DNA of 64,000 bases. It comes from Adiantum capillus-veneris. Its lineage: Eukaryota > Streptophyta > Polypodiopsida > Polypodiales > Pteridaceae. Position numbers and translations under genes: made by a program. The stretch is from contig CM043967.1 of NCBI GenBank assembly GCA_014529385.2, forward strand, positions 135,940,182-136,004,181, read 5' to 3'. A model generated the notes under the pieces. That model saw only the letters and a program-made list of their open reading frames with translations. It did no database searches and was not told the origin of the DNA. Below, piece after piece: positions 39,501-50,296 of this stretch (positions within the stretch are counted from its first letter, which is position 1; every line of letters starts with the position of its first letter).

Positions 39501-40561
39501 TCCACAAGTTTATGCTTTCTCAAGGCTACAAACGTAGTGAGTTCGATCACTGTCTATATACAAAGAAGGCTAAGGATGGCAGTTGGCTGATCCTTATTTT
39601 GTATGTGGATGACATGTTGATTGCTGGCAAGCACTTGGAAGAAATTTCAGCTTTGAAGTCAAAGATGTCAAAATCGTTTGACATGAAAGACATGGGTGAG
39701 GCAAGTCATATACTTGGTATGCGCATTGAGAGAGACGGATCAAAGAAGTTGATTTGGTTATCTCAAACAGAGTATATTGACAAGGTTTTGCAACATTTCA
39801 ATATGGAGAAGGGAAAGGCATTGAGTGTTCCATTGCCACCATATGTGAAACTTAGCAAACAAGATTGTCATGTGTCTGAGGAAGAACAGGCTGAAATGGA
39901 TAAGATTCCATATGCGTCTGCAGTGGGTAGTTTGATGTATGCAATGATTTCTACTCGCCCAGACATTGCATTTGCAGTGGGAGTAGTAAGTCGATACATG
40001 TCAAACCCAGGCAAGAAACATTGGGAGGCAGTGAAAGGAATATTGAGATACCTGAAATCTACAAAGAGTATGCGTATATGCTATGGGAATCAGGAGCTAA
40101 GTGTAAAGGGTTTTACAGACTCAGATTATGCAGGTGACTTAGACAACCGAAGGTCTACGTCAGGGTATGTCTTTACATTGGCTGGTGGAGCAGTATCATG
40201 GCGTTCTAGATTACAAGATTGTGTTACTCAGTCTACTACAGAGGCTGAATATGTTGCAGCATCAGAGGCATGCAAAGAATCAATTTGGCTTAATCAACTA
40301 GTAACAGATTTGGGAATCAAAGAAGAGATGCCTGTGTTATATTGTGATAGTCAAAGTGCTATACAATTGGCTCACAATCCAGTTTATCACTCAAAGACAA
40401 AGCATGTGGATGTGAAGTATCATTTCATCAGGGAAATGCTCGAGGATAAGCAACTTCATCTTGTCAAAGTTCACACCACAGAAAATCCTGCTGATCTACT
40501 TACAAAAGGACTTCCCTCAGAGAGCTTTGCGCATTTTTGCAAGCAGTTAGGTGTAGGGTAG
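36581..40561 (+). pseudogene. Copia F polyprotein (Tork/Tnt1-like), one in-frame stop
   Basis: One frame of about 1326 codons, close to the usual Tnt1-type length, broken only by TAG at 39443-39445. In the first 954 residues: gag; a CCHC knuckle CYHCGKKGHMKRDC (235-248); the protease site DSG (319-321); the integrase zinc site LWHSRLGH...CEHCLYGK (445-485); and the integrase triad at about Asp508, Asp571 and Glu607. The reverse transcriptase begins at about 825 (CKWVYRYK). After the stop come SLYGLKQSPRAWYHKF, YVDDMLIAG (the catalytic box), STRPDIAFAVGVVS, and RNase H with TDSDYAGDLDNRRSTSGYVF and QSTTEAEYVA. The Pol end is NPADLLTKGLP. The stop replaces a residue that is Lys in Tnt1-type elements, just before SLYGLKQ. 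The start is the first ATG after the leader. No other frame break was seen in 4 kb. Confidence 0.93.
39443..39445 (+). other. In-frame TAG in copia F Pol
   Basis: The frame reads GAT TGG GTA TGC TAG TTG. One base change from a Lys codon would explain it. The two frames on either side are in the same phase, so this is a substitution and not an indel. Confidence 0.97.
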
Positions 40562-40625
40562 TACATCACTTCTCTACATCTCTTGTATATTAGCTTGTAT
40601 AGTAGCTTATCTCACACTTAAAGTA

Positions 40626-40675
40626 CCACATTGGACTTTAAGTGGGAGGTTGTTGGGGTATAAAGCCCAATGTGG
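40626..40675 (+). promoter_or_regulatory. Hairpin around the polypurine tract of copia F
   Basis: Arm CCACATTGGACTTTA (40626-40640) pairs with TAAAGCCCAATGTGG (40661-40675), 14 of 15 pairs. The loop holds the polypurine tract AGTGGGAGGT and the LTR start TGTTGGGGT. Element G has the same arrangement. Confidence 0.75.
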
Positions 40676-40842
40676 TCGCCCAGGTAAGTGGGCGGGCCGC
40701 CAGGTATGTACACATATTCTTTTGTAAAAACCTAATAAGAACTCACTATGCTCTACACATTACAGTAGAGCGAGTTCACCATATCGTCGTGCTCTTCTTC
40801 TCGCACTCTCTCTCACGTCGCACTTCCGCTCGTACTCCTTCA
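40651..40842 (+). repeat. 3' LTR of copia F, 192 bp
   Basis: It starts TGTTGGGGTATAAAG after the purine tract AAGTGGGAGGT and ends ...CTCCTTCA. It resembles the 191-bp LTR of G in its first 14 bases, in GTCGCCCAGG, in the GGGCGGGC-type block and in its CT-rich, CTCTCTCTCAC-containing end. Confidence 0.85.
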
Positions 40843-40843
40843 G

Positions 40844-41615
40844 TAAGTACCATGGCAGCTGTTGCGTGAGGAAGCAAAGGATGGAAAGATAGAGGGGGAT
40901 GGGGAGAGAGAGGGAGGAAGATGGGAGGAGAGAAGGGGGGGGGGGGGAGGGAGGGAGAGATTGGGAAGAAGGAGGAAGGTAGGGGCAGGGAGGGAGAGGA
41001 AGGTAGGGGAAGTACCTGGTGGTGGAATCAAACAATTTGTGATGTCCGTAAGCACCATGGCAGCTGTTGCGTGAGGAAGGAAAGGATGGAAAGATAGAGG
41101 GGGATGGGGAGAGAGAGGGAGGAAGATGGGAGGAGAGAAGGGGGGAGGGGGGGAGGGAGAGATTGGGAAGGAGAAGGAAGGTAGGGGCAGGGAGGGAGAG
41201 GAAGCTAGGGGCAGTACGTGGTGGTGGAATCAAACAATTTGTGATGTCTGTAAGCACCATGGCAGCTGTTGCGTGAGGAAGCAAAGGATGGAAAGATAGA
41301 GGGGGATGGGGAGAGAGAGGGAGGAAGATGGGAGGAGAGAGGGGGGAGGGAGAGATTGGGAAGGAGGAGGAAGGTAGGGGCAGGGAGGGAGAGGAAGGTA
41401 GGGGGAGTACGTGGTGGTGGAATCAAACAATTTGTGATGTCCGTAAGCACCATGGCAGCTGTTGCGTGAGGAAGCAAAGGATGGAAAGATAGAGGGGGAT
41501 GGGGAGAGAGAGGGAGGAAGATGGGAGGAGAGAAGGGGGCAGGGGGGAGGGAGAGATTGGGAAGGAGGAGGAAGGTAGGGGCAAGGAGGGAGAGGAGGGA
41601 GGAGGAGGAGAGAAC
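40844..41615. repeat. Purine-rich minisatellite, four units of about 200 bp
   Basis: The units begin TAAG(T/C)ACCATGGCAGC at 40844, 41049, 41251 and 41444 (205, 202, 193 and about 172 bp, the last incomplete). Most of each unit is G/A on the plus strand, with runs of up to 14 G. Long open frames across it (Arg/Glu/Gly-rich on plus, Ser/Pro/Leu-rich on minus) result from the purine bias. The array begins one base after the F LTR. Confidence 0.93.
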
Positions 41616-41706
41616 AAAGTGTTTTTTACCTTTTGGGGGAAAAGTTTTTTGAAAAAGTGGACTTTTTAGACTTGTAGGTTAAAAAAAGGGACAAAAAATG
41701 ATTTTT

Positions 41707-41709
<3 letters not shown>

Positions 41710-41762
<53 letters not shown>
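41710..41762. repeat. (AT)n microsatellite
   Basis: About 26 uninterrupted AT units; self-complementary. Confidence 0.97.
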
Positions 41763-41764
<2 letters not shown>

Positions 41765-42873
41765 GTTGGGAGAGAGTTTTAAGTAAAAAATAAGTAAAAA
41801 TGAGTTTTTTTTTAAAAGTCAAATTTTGACTCTTAGTGACCCATGTTTTGCTGATGTGGTCACACCCCTATACTTCCTTCAAAGCTAGAGAGAGAAAGTA
41901 ACCCCTTAGGTCCACATCCTACATTTGTCTTAAAAAAAGGGCTAGAAAAGCCTACTCAAAACTACCTTCTTCAATGCCTTTGTCTCCTTAACCCCACACA
42001 ACATTAGCCTTAATTCATAAAAATTAGGATTCCTTACAAGGCCCATGCAAGGTCCATATTTCTCCTAATGCACTCGCAAAACAATATAGCTTGGATCCTA
42101 TGTGAGCATATTATATGTCGGTATGTATATGAAGAAGAGACTAGATGAATGTCTAAAGGTAGATGAAACCAGGCAGAGACCCACCCTAAAAATAGAATGT
42201 TTAGGACCCTATGAAGTGAATTGGGTTCTGCAATGAAACAATTAGACTGAAGGATTGATCTCGAACTATACTACATGGTGTGCATAATGGGGCCAAGATA
42301 AAGATTTATTACTCATCACCAGAAGAACCCCTAGCACAACTAACTCAATTATCAATAGATACATTCGATTTAGATACTAAGGTCGTGAATTTATTCCGAA
42401 TAGAATTCAATATGAGCAAAGGAAACAAGGATTTTCATAGTAATGCTGATCTAAACTCATCGTGCATGGGGCTCAACAAAATCATTTGGAGAGGGGACCA
42501 GTATCTAAAGTAACCAAAGAACCAGAGTCTAAAGCAGCTAATGGTTATTGGCAAGGTATTTAAGACCAAATCTTTTTGAGAATCAAGCTAATAATGATAA
42601 CAAGGATTGGGGAATGCATGTACAACACATCAATAAAGACTGTTATCTCTCAGACGCGCCAAAGGAGCCGGTCATTTATGGTCTAAATTAGAGTAACCCT
42701 ACAATAAATGTGTGACCCTAAGACCATTTATCATCTCTTGAGCATATACAACCCTCTGCACAAGATCCTTTTCCTACAACCACTCTAAAAGTCAGCAACC
42801 CTCTCCACACTTGGTTTCCATCACCAAGTTCCTTTAGCAATTTTTTGTTCTCAACTCAAAGCACTTCTCAAAC
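41763..42873. other. DNA without a clear gene
   Basis: At 42170-42240 the phrase around GGACCCTATGAAGTGAATTGGG resembles the integrase end region of gypsy K near 13400, so a small gypsy scrap is possible. No frame carries a recognisable domain. Confidence 0.35.
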
Positions 42874-44309
42874 AGAAAGGGATTGGCGTTATGGTGGAAC
42901 ATTAATGAGACATTCATGGCATAATTAGTGTGTTAATCACAAAGAGATTAGAGAGAGGGATTGAGACTAATGGAAGTAGCAAATCATGAGTAGATTAATC
43001 ACAAACTAATATGGAAATGGTTGATACAAAGTGGGTTAGAGTGATGGTAATACAAAGTGTGTAGCTTAGGCTTCTTTTATAGAGTTGGGAGAGAGCTTCC
43101 AATAATGTAAGCAGTGATGTTAGGTGTGTAGGCTTTTAATGTAGAGAGGGTTCTCACTTGTGGTGGTGGAGTTAGTCACACACCCCAACAAGCCTCCCTG
43201 TGTGTGTAAAAGTAGCAACAAATACAAAATGTATCCTCCCTTAAAGATTTTCAACTAGGGTGTAGGAGTCAAAATGGTATCCTACAGAATATCATGATCG
43301 TATTATACCAAAGTGCCTGCCCTCCAAAGGATGTATGCCAATCAAGGTGGTTGGCCAAATATGGGCAGTGCTTTGTATGCCCCTGATGTGGGAAGGGCCA
43401 AATAGTGACCTCCCCTCCAAAAGTGTCGTCCTCATGATTGTCAAAGTAGATGCCAATGGTGGCATGGCATGTGGCAAATTTTGTGCAAAGATGTGCTAGT
43501 GAGGATGGTCTTACCCATTGAGGGAATGTTAAAATCCAATCATCATGGTCGTGCTTTGTGTCCAATGCAAAGGTGAATACAAGATGCTAAGATGAATGTG
43601 CACAATGCAAAAGCAAGTTTGTACATGGCTTGCTGCTAATGCGGTTATAATCGTGAAAATTGGATAATACATACATTTCTTTTATGTTTGAAAAACAAAT
43701 CTTGGTGGTTCTCTTTAGCAGTCCTTGGGGCTTTATTGCATAAATAACGCCGATACAAAAAAGGATTATGGGCCCAAGTGGCACTAGGTGTAAGGGCTAA
43801 GAGACTGTGAAAACTTAGACTTAAAGGGAGCCAAAGTGTGTGGGAACGGCCACTTTTTCACATATAGAGAATCAGCAGCAGACCCCCCCCCCCCCCCCCC
43901 CCCCCCCCGCGCACACACACACACACACCAGAAAAAAAGGTGTGTGTTGCATGTGATTGTTGTGTAGTGCATCCACGAAGACAAGTCAGCAACATGATGA
44001 AGAAAATCTCGAGGCGGGTAATGCATTGTCGAAAAGTCCGCGCTAACAAGTCTGCAAGCAAGAGATTTGGAAGTAGCTCAAAAGTAGATAGGCGAGTTGG
44101 GGTAGCACAGGATGAGGAAGTGGGTATGGCTTGATCGTTGACAGGTTGGCACCCCTCGAGTAGATATAGCCTTCCTGGACGCCATGCGACATCACTTCCT
44201 CCCTCGAGTAGGGTCTTTCCCACATGTTCGACAAGGCAGCAAAGGGATACACTAAGCATTCCCCCACAAAATACTTTGGTCATTTAAATGCTCTCAATTT
44301 ACAGTCACG

Positions 44310-44344
<35 letters not shown>

Positions 44345-45140
44345 TTGTTGAGCTTCATATGCAGGAAAGCGCCAGAGAGGAAAAAAAATCACAAATCTTG
44401 CAATTTTAATTTGACATTTAGTCGCTCATGCAAGATACGATTAGAGCAAGCACATAGTCTTCAAAATACTCTTGGCAAGACCTTCTCCCACACACAATTG
44501 ATGCAACAATTTGAAGCTCAAGTAGCAAGTAATTACCAGAGCAAGTAACAATTTGAAGCTCAAGTAGCAAATAATTAGGAGAGCAAAATCGTGCTAAATC
44601 AATTATTGAATGAGACCAAGAAATGCAAATGCAACGAATTAGACACACATTGATTGTAATGTAAAGTGCAAAGTGCAATCGTCTCCTCACTCCCTAATCA
44701 CCAAAGGGTAGTGCAGCATGCCCATGCCCAAATGGTGATTAGGGAGTGTGATTATTGGGGATGCTGATGCAATAGGAATTAGTAGGCCTAAGTACGGAAC
44801 TTTTGGCTCTGATACCACATGAAAGAGAATGGTGTTATGGTGGAAATTTTAATGAGACATTCATGGCATAATTAGTGTGTTAATTACAAAGAGATTAGAG
44901 AGAGATTGAGACTAAGGAAAGTAGTAAATCATGAGTAGATTAATCACAAACTAATATAAAAATGGTGGATACAAAGTGGGTTAGAGTGATGTAATGAGTG
45001 GGTATGAGGTGGATACAAAGTGTGTAGCTTAGGCTTCTTTTATAGAGTTGGGAGAGAGCTTTCAACTATGTAAGCAATGATGTCAAATGTGTAGGCTTCC
45101 GATGTAGAGAGGGTTCTCACTTGTGGTGGTGCAGTTTGTC
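42874..45140 (-). mobile_element. Non-coding LTR element H (LARD/TRIM type)
   Basis: Two direct LTR copies: 42874-43190 (3') and 44820 to about 45140 (5', outer 14 or so bases lost). They share long identical stretches such as GTGTAGCTTAGGCTTCTTTT. On the minus strand the primer site TGTGGTATCAGAGCC follows the 5' LTR (about 44805-44819), and the purine tract CAGGGAGGCT precedes TGTTGGGGTGTG of the 3' LTR. The 1.6-kb interior has no gag or pol, only short unrelated frames, a 26-C run and CA repeats. Such elements move using proteins of autonomous relatives. The LTRs are clearly diverged, so it is old. Confidence 0.8.
43883..43932. repeat. C26 homopolymer followed by (CA)n
   Basis: An uninterrupted run of 26 C is followed by GCG and about 10 CA units. 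A (CA)n tract of about 16 units also lies at 44309-44343. Both are inside element H. Confidence 0.97.
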
Positions 45141-45215
45141 TCTATATGGTGAAAAGAGCTCCCAAGAGTACCATAGTGATTCAAGTAGAGTTAGCAACAC
45201 AACATTGCAAGTTTG

Positions 45216-45511
45216 CAAATGTACTCTAATTTATGGTAGATGTAGAGCAACAGACTACCATTTCCTATCAAGTTATAGAAAAGTATGCATTCAAGGATAA
45301 GGAGAAGCGGTTATTGAAAAATTGGGGCATGTCAATTCTACTAGAGACAACAAAATTAAAAGTTCACAAATGTACTCCAACCTATAGCACATGTAGAACA
45401 ACAGGCCACCATTTCCTATCAGGTCATAGAGAAGTATGCATTCAAGAATGAAGAAAATTAGTTATTGAACAATCGGGGCATGCCACTTCTACTAGAGACA
45501 ACAAAAATTCC
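45216..45511. repeat. Tandem duplication, period 151 bp
   Basis: CAAATGTACTC...CTACTAGAGACAACAAAA occurs twice (45216-45366 and 45367-45511) with roughly 85% identity by eye. The unit is of unknown origin; a short block reading CRTTGHHFLSGHREVC in the second copy is not a known domain. Confidence 0.85.
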
Positions 45512-46358
45512 CATTGAAATGACTCTGATAGAGCAGGTGGTGGACACCTTCAATTTTAGAACTGACATAGTAACTATCAATGGAAGGCAAATTCAATTGA
45601 CAGTTGTAATGATTTCAAACTTCCATATGATCTGAAAGTTAAACCTTGTATAGCTGACCAAATTAATAGCTTTCTAAATGAAACACTAAAGGCAAGGAAA
45701 AAGAGGAAATTATGTGGGCAAGGAATCCTAGTTTCAACTCTAGAATAGAAACCTACATGCAAATTCGTCATTGAAGCCATCAACCTAAAGAACAACCTAA
45801 CATATGTATCTGAGAAGTTATTTTAGCATGTTATTTAGCGAGAGCACTAGATAGCAACACCTTCTCGCAAAATTCTTGTGACACTTTAAAAATAGGTCCA
45901 ATAAGGATCCAAGTGATGCATGTACAATTCATATAGCCATATTGGGCCATGATACTCTAGTTTCACCATATCTCCATTTACCATGGTTGACCAAGCTTTG
46001 ACTTCTTTGACCAAGTTTGGCCAAACCTTCATTTGATTATGTGCACTTTTCAGCACACAATTCTCCCCTATTTAATGATTGACCATCCTTGGATACTATT
46101 TTTTAGAATGCCCAAGGTCAAAGCAATGAGCATATGGAAAGCTTGTTGAAAGCGAACCACCAAGGCATAAGTTGGTTGCTTGGTTGAGAGGGTTAGTAAA
46201 GAGAGAGGAAAATAGATGAAAGTTAGTCATTTATGGCTTGATTTCAACTACTTTCAAATATTGATATGATTAGGCAGTAGGAACTAGGGCAAGTCATTTT
46301 GACCGCCGCTGAACTATTATAGTAATTTAGAATGCATATGCTTTGTGAAAGCATGAAG
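45512..46358. other. DNA without recognisable gene
   Basis: Near 45985-46030 the word TTTGACCAAG or TTTGGCCAAA recurs. Nothing else was recognised. Confidence 0.4.
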
Positions 46359-46697
46359 GCAACATCTCAAGTATCCTCAACCTCCCACTAAGTGATTCTT
46401 GGTGATCTTTTGCAAGTTGAGTAACATGTTTGCTCATTGATACATATGGTGTGCGTGTCGCCCTTATGGCTCGTGTGTGTTGCTTTCATGACCTGGGTTG
46501 CATTGTCCTGGCTTCTTGGCTCTTATCTTACTTTCAAAAGAGCAACTTAGAATCTGGTTTTTGTTTTCTTTTATTAGGTTATACATGATTTTGAAGTGTA
46601 AAGTGCTTGCTACATTAGGCAATAGATAACACGTCTCTACGTTTTATTGGAAGGTCTTGAGTTATGAGGCTCCTCCATCCTCAAGCACATGAATTGA

Positions 46698-46759
<62 letters not shown>

Positions 46760-47085
46760 ATGGCCAAGATATGGATAGGGAGCATGCGAGCGCTCGGCAA
46801 GTAGCTACAACCGGGTGTCAGTAGGAAATCGAGCATTGATTAGGGCTTACTTGGGTGGCCAGAGGCCTGTAGTAGCAGTTGCATGCTATAGATAAGGGAC
46901 ATGGTATAGAACCCACCGAGCAGTTGCAACAATCTCTGGCATCCCAAATTTTGTCAAGACCTTTGTAGCATTGTCGAAGGGCTGTTGTAGACACCCATGT
47001 TACTCCACCCAAGCTCTAAACATGTGTCGATGATCACACATGTTGTGTGTTTGTAAGCCAGTGCTCTTGTAAGGTGTGAAGCTGT
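46359..47085 (+). repeat. Dispersed repeat, copy 1 (partner at 58720-59376)
   Basis: It matches 58720-59376 in the same orientation from GCAACATCTCAAGTATCC to AAGGTGTGAAGCTGT, including a (GA)n tract at 46699-46756 that is shorter in the other copy. This copy has extra blocks of tens of bases. No intact coding frame remains. Confidence 0.9.
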
Positions 47086-47381
47086 ACAATATAAAGTGGC
47101 TATAAAGTGTAGCATATGTGCATGGCATGAGAAGCATGTGTTGGGGATTCCTATATAAGAGGTTGTATCTATACACATAGGGTGTTGTTCTAGTATCGTT
47201 GACTTTACGGATCGGGTCGTATATTGAGTGTAAGCTAAAGGCTTACCTGAACAAACGTCTCTGTCAGCTGAAGTTTACATGCAATGCATGGATTCTAATG
47301 AAGGAGTCTAATATGTTTATATTGTGTAACTACATATGGATTTTTAGATGAATCTAATGCAAGATGGTAGGTCTTACCACC
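47086..47381. other. Short stretch without recognisable content
   Basis: No gene or repeat match was seen. Confidence 0.4.
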
Positions 47382-47655
47382 AAACTTTGGGTTTGGGGGA
47401 ATGTCTAAACCCATTACAATATATCCTCATAGTAAACAGTGTTGGCATCCCCTTCTTCTTCTTCTCTTCTTCTTCTTCTTCTTCATTAACATACACTTTG
47501 CCTTTGGATTCTCTAGGATCAAAACTTTGGGTTTGGTGTAGTGTCTAAACCCATTACAATACATCCTCATAGTAGACAATGTTGGCATCCCCTTCTTCTT
47601 CTTCTTCTTCTTCCACAACATATACTTTGCCTTTGAAACCTCTAGAATTCTTTCA
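47382..47655. repeat. Tandem duplication, period 140 bp, with CTT tracts
   Basis: AAACTTTGGGTTTG...CCCATTACAATA(C/T)ATCC...GTTGGCATCCCC followed by a CTT tract occurs at 47382-47521 and 47522-47655. On the minus strand it lies in the acidic, Glu-rich part of the gag of scrap I. Confidence 0.88.
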
Positions 47656-47882
47656 TTTCTCAGCATTATCTTTGAAGAAACACCTATTAGGTGTATGTCT
47701 CTTCTTGTTGCAATGAGGACACACCTAAATGTGGAAGCAATCTTGCGATTTATGGTTTGCTTTTGCCACAATGTGATCAACCTTTACCTTGCACAACCAT
47801 TGCATTATTTTGAGACCTTCCATAAGTGCTACTTCTTTTCTCTTCCTCTAGAATTGAATTGATTACATTTTCAAGTACAGGG
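47400..47882 (-). pseudogene. Copia scrap I, gag with zinc knuckle (left part)
   Basis: On the minus strand ENVINSILEEEKR (about 47835-47875) is the typical copia gag C-terminal helix. It is followed by a zinc-knuckle segment readable as CPHCNKKRHTPNRC (about 47695-47735) and a Glu-rich linker. There are frameshifts. The right part, reading DSYSKR and KKDPTL in shifting frames, lies at 51634 onward. Element G sits between them. Confidence 0.75.
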
Positions 47883-48073
47883 TGTTGGGGTTAAGGCATA
47901 TGTGCCTTGACCGGTCGCCCAGGTCATGGGCGCCCGCCCACTGTTACCCTATATATATAGTGAGTATATTGTATAGGGGGAGCTGCCACTTCACAGTCTC
48001 CCCACCCACATCATGTGTGTGTCTCCTTCTCTCTCTCTCACTCTCCGTCTATGGTGCTCCCCGATCCCCTTCA
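47883..48073 (+). repeat. 5' LTR of element G
   Basis: TGTTGGGG...CCCCTTCA, with a TATATATATAG promoter-like word near 47951. The CT-rich end matches the F LTR end in style. Confidence 0.93.
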
Positions 48074-48087
48074 ATTGGTATCAGAGC

Positions 48088-49705
48088 TATGGTGACTGCG
48101 GAGAGCACGACGGCTTTGAGAGCTTCGAGGCGATAGCTCGCTCGCTCTTGACGGTAGAGAGATTAAGAAAGCTTGGAAGCTTTGTGAGAATGAAATGGGA
48201 GCTTGTGAGCTCAGTTGAGAGTGATGTATGCTCTTGTGGAAGCTCAGAAAGGAGTGTGGAAGACTGTGTGTAAGTGAAGGTGCTGCCCTAAAAATTGTGT
48301 GCGCAGCAGCACTGTTTTCAGATTCATTTTTCTCCTTGTAGAATGCAGATCTGAGAATTATGTTCAGGGTGCCCGTCCGTTTCGATGTGGTCTACAACTT
48401 TGCAGAAGAAACTTTTTGCAAATTCCTCATTGTTTCGCTGATATTCAGCTCAGACTGACTGTATACAGAAATTCCAGATTTTTTGTTGTCGCATTGTGTG
48501 CGAGTTTGATGCACTTTTGGAAGCACGGGAGATGCTTGAAATTGAGTGCATAAATTCTGAGCTGAAGATGCAATTGCAGCTTGTGTTAAGCTTGTGGTTT
48601 GAGGGTTTTTTGGTAGACTTGGGCAACGAAGTACGAGGCATTTACACACCACTGAGGCGGTCTCTTGAGAGACGCAGTTTTTTGGAGCACACAGGAGGAG
48701 CTTCTTTCACTTGTTTTCACAGGATACTTTGGCAGTGATTTTGTGCTTGGATTCATGGTCTTTGTGGATAGTTTGCATATGGTTATGGCGCATGGTTGAT
48801 GCCCATTATACATGCATTTTGGCGAGCACTTTCAAGTGCCGGTGAGCTCTCTTGAGAGCATTGTTTTCACATTGATCAAGTTTCCAGATTGCAAATCTTT
48901 TGGCGCTTGCTTATGCGTGGTCACTCCGTTGATGTACGTTGAGTGCGGATTGCCATTGTGTGTGAAAATGTGGAGCCATTTTGGCATTTCTACTCATTGG
49001 CATTGAGTAGTGTTATGGTTTATGATAGAGATTGTACTTGAGTTTTTGCTCAATTTTCAGGGAAAATTCTATCGGATTTTTCCCAGATTCTCGCCATACT
49101 TTGTGATCGAGTGTTTACTCTCACTTTGACAGGTTTTGTCAGTTTGCACACAGTTTTTTGTTTTTGTATCTACTCTCGCAAGAGTAAGGAGTTGTGTATC
49201 TTTCTTTGCTTGAGACAGTGGTTTGCTCTTGGGTGGGAGAGTCTTGTGATCTCGAGCATTGTTTGCCATACTTTTGCAGAGCTTATGCATGTATGTTGAG
49301 TGTAGTTTGATGCGCATTGATTGCTCATTGTATTGAGCTTGCAAGACAATGGTTATTTTGTGTTGATAGCCATTGTGCATCGAAACTCTGGCGAAATTTT
49401 CCCAGGAGTTTTATGCGTATCATTTATGCGATCTAGGTAGAGATTGCGGGTTGCACTCAGCATTTGCGTGCGGTGTTCTCTGCAGGTGGGAGATTTGTGC
49501 ATGTGTATGCATCGATACCGCATAGTGTGGGCTTGGTGATTAGCTCACAGATTGCAGTGTGATACTAGAGCAGGGGAGGCTTGTATTGACATTGCTTTTG
49601 GAGTGTGTCTCACAGGTTTTACATTGTGTTTCTAGCCATATTTGTAGACAGTTTCCAGGTGTTGTTGGTGAGGTGGTTTTGCTATCTAGCTTGCTACTTG
49701 TGCTC
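48088..49705 (+). other. Long leader of element G
   Basis: This GT-rich 1.6-kb leader has no coherent coding frame. It contains TCGGATTTTTCCCAGA (about 49072) and CTCTGGCGAAATTTTCCCAGG (about 49386), related to motifs in the leader of copia F, and TTTGACAGGTT (about 49125), also found in the F leader (about 36490). A packaging or dimerisation role is possible but is inference. Confidence 0.6.
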
Positions 49706-50293
49706 ATGGCAGAGACAGGTGATCGATCAGATTGTGACCTCTCACAGATGCGTGTGTTTGATGGGTCAGACTTTGCGGCATGGAGAGAGTGTATGCTTGA
49801 TGCATTGACACAGCGAGGGTTGCATCGACCATTGAGTGGTGATGCAGGTAGACCTTCACACATGTCTGATGATCAATGGCAGGAGCTAGAGGAGATGGCA
49901 CTATCTACACTCCCTTTGCACCTTGCGGAATTTGTATATGCTCTTGTTATGTATGAGACTACTTCGAGAGCACTTTGGCGCAAATTACATGATATGTATG
50001 ATAGATCTGAGTCATCACGGACTCGTGTGAGACATGTACATTCACGATCACGCCGACATGTGACATGTTGGTATTGTGGTCATTCGGGACACGTTAGACG
50101 GCGCTGTTTTCATTGTATGCGACATTGTAGGAGACATGGCAGTCTCAAAGATGTATGTAGTGATGCCATGGACTCAGTTGCTTTGACAGTTGAGGCAGAT
50201 GTAGTGTCGGAGTATACTAGTGACGGGGATGTCACTTTTACCTCGAGCTATGCACGAGATGCTATGCATGTGGATAGTGCACTCCCTTCGTAG
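49706..50293 (+). CDS. Element G gag-like protein
   Basis: The start chosen is ATG at 49706, as MAETGDRSD aligns with the start of F gag; the frame stays open upstream to 49559. DDQWQELEEMALSTLPLHLA aligns with EDEWSEMDELALSTIMLTLA of F, and ALWRKLHDMYD with VWLKLSDLYE. Roughly 100 residues of F gag are then missing before a CCHC knuckle CWYCGHSGHVRRRC (about residues 120-133). It is 195 codons to a TAG at 50291. It is rich in Arg and Ser. It could bind RNA and join virus-like particles. Confidence 0.75.
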   Translation: MAETGDRSDCDLSQMRVFDGSDFAAWRECMLDALTQRGLHRPLSGDAGRPSHMSDDQWQELEEMALSTLPLHLAEFVYALVMYETTSRALWRKLHDMYDRSESSRTRVRHVHSRSRRHVTCWYCGHSGHVRRRCFHCMRHCRRHGSLKDVCSDAMDSVALTVEADVVSEYTSDGDVTFTSSYARDAMHVDSALPS

Positions 50294-50296
50294 TGG

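Noticed and set aside
40760-41617. Long frames on both strands, Arg/Glu/Gly-rich or Pro/Ser/Leu-rich
   Set aside because: They arise from the purine-rich minisatellite; the same text recurs in each unit with no start context or domain.
43269-43565. 98-codon minus-strand frame in element H as a captured gene
   Set aside because: Its composition is ordinary and it contains no domain I recognise; it is most likely a chance frame inside a non-coding element.
43784-44283. Frames crossing the C26 run
   Set aside because: They contain a poly-Gly block from the homopolymer and differ in each frame; no support for coding.
49559-49705. Upstream extension of the G gag frame to 49559
   Set aside because: Homology to F gag begins at the ATG at 49706; the upstream 49 codons have no counterpart and lie in the leader.
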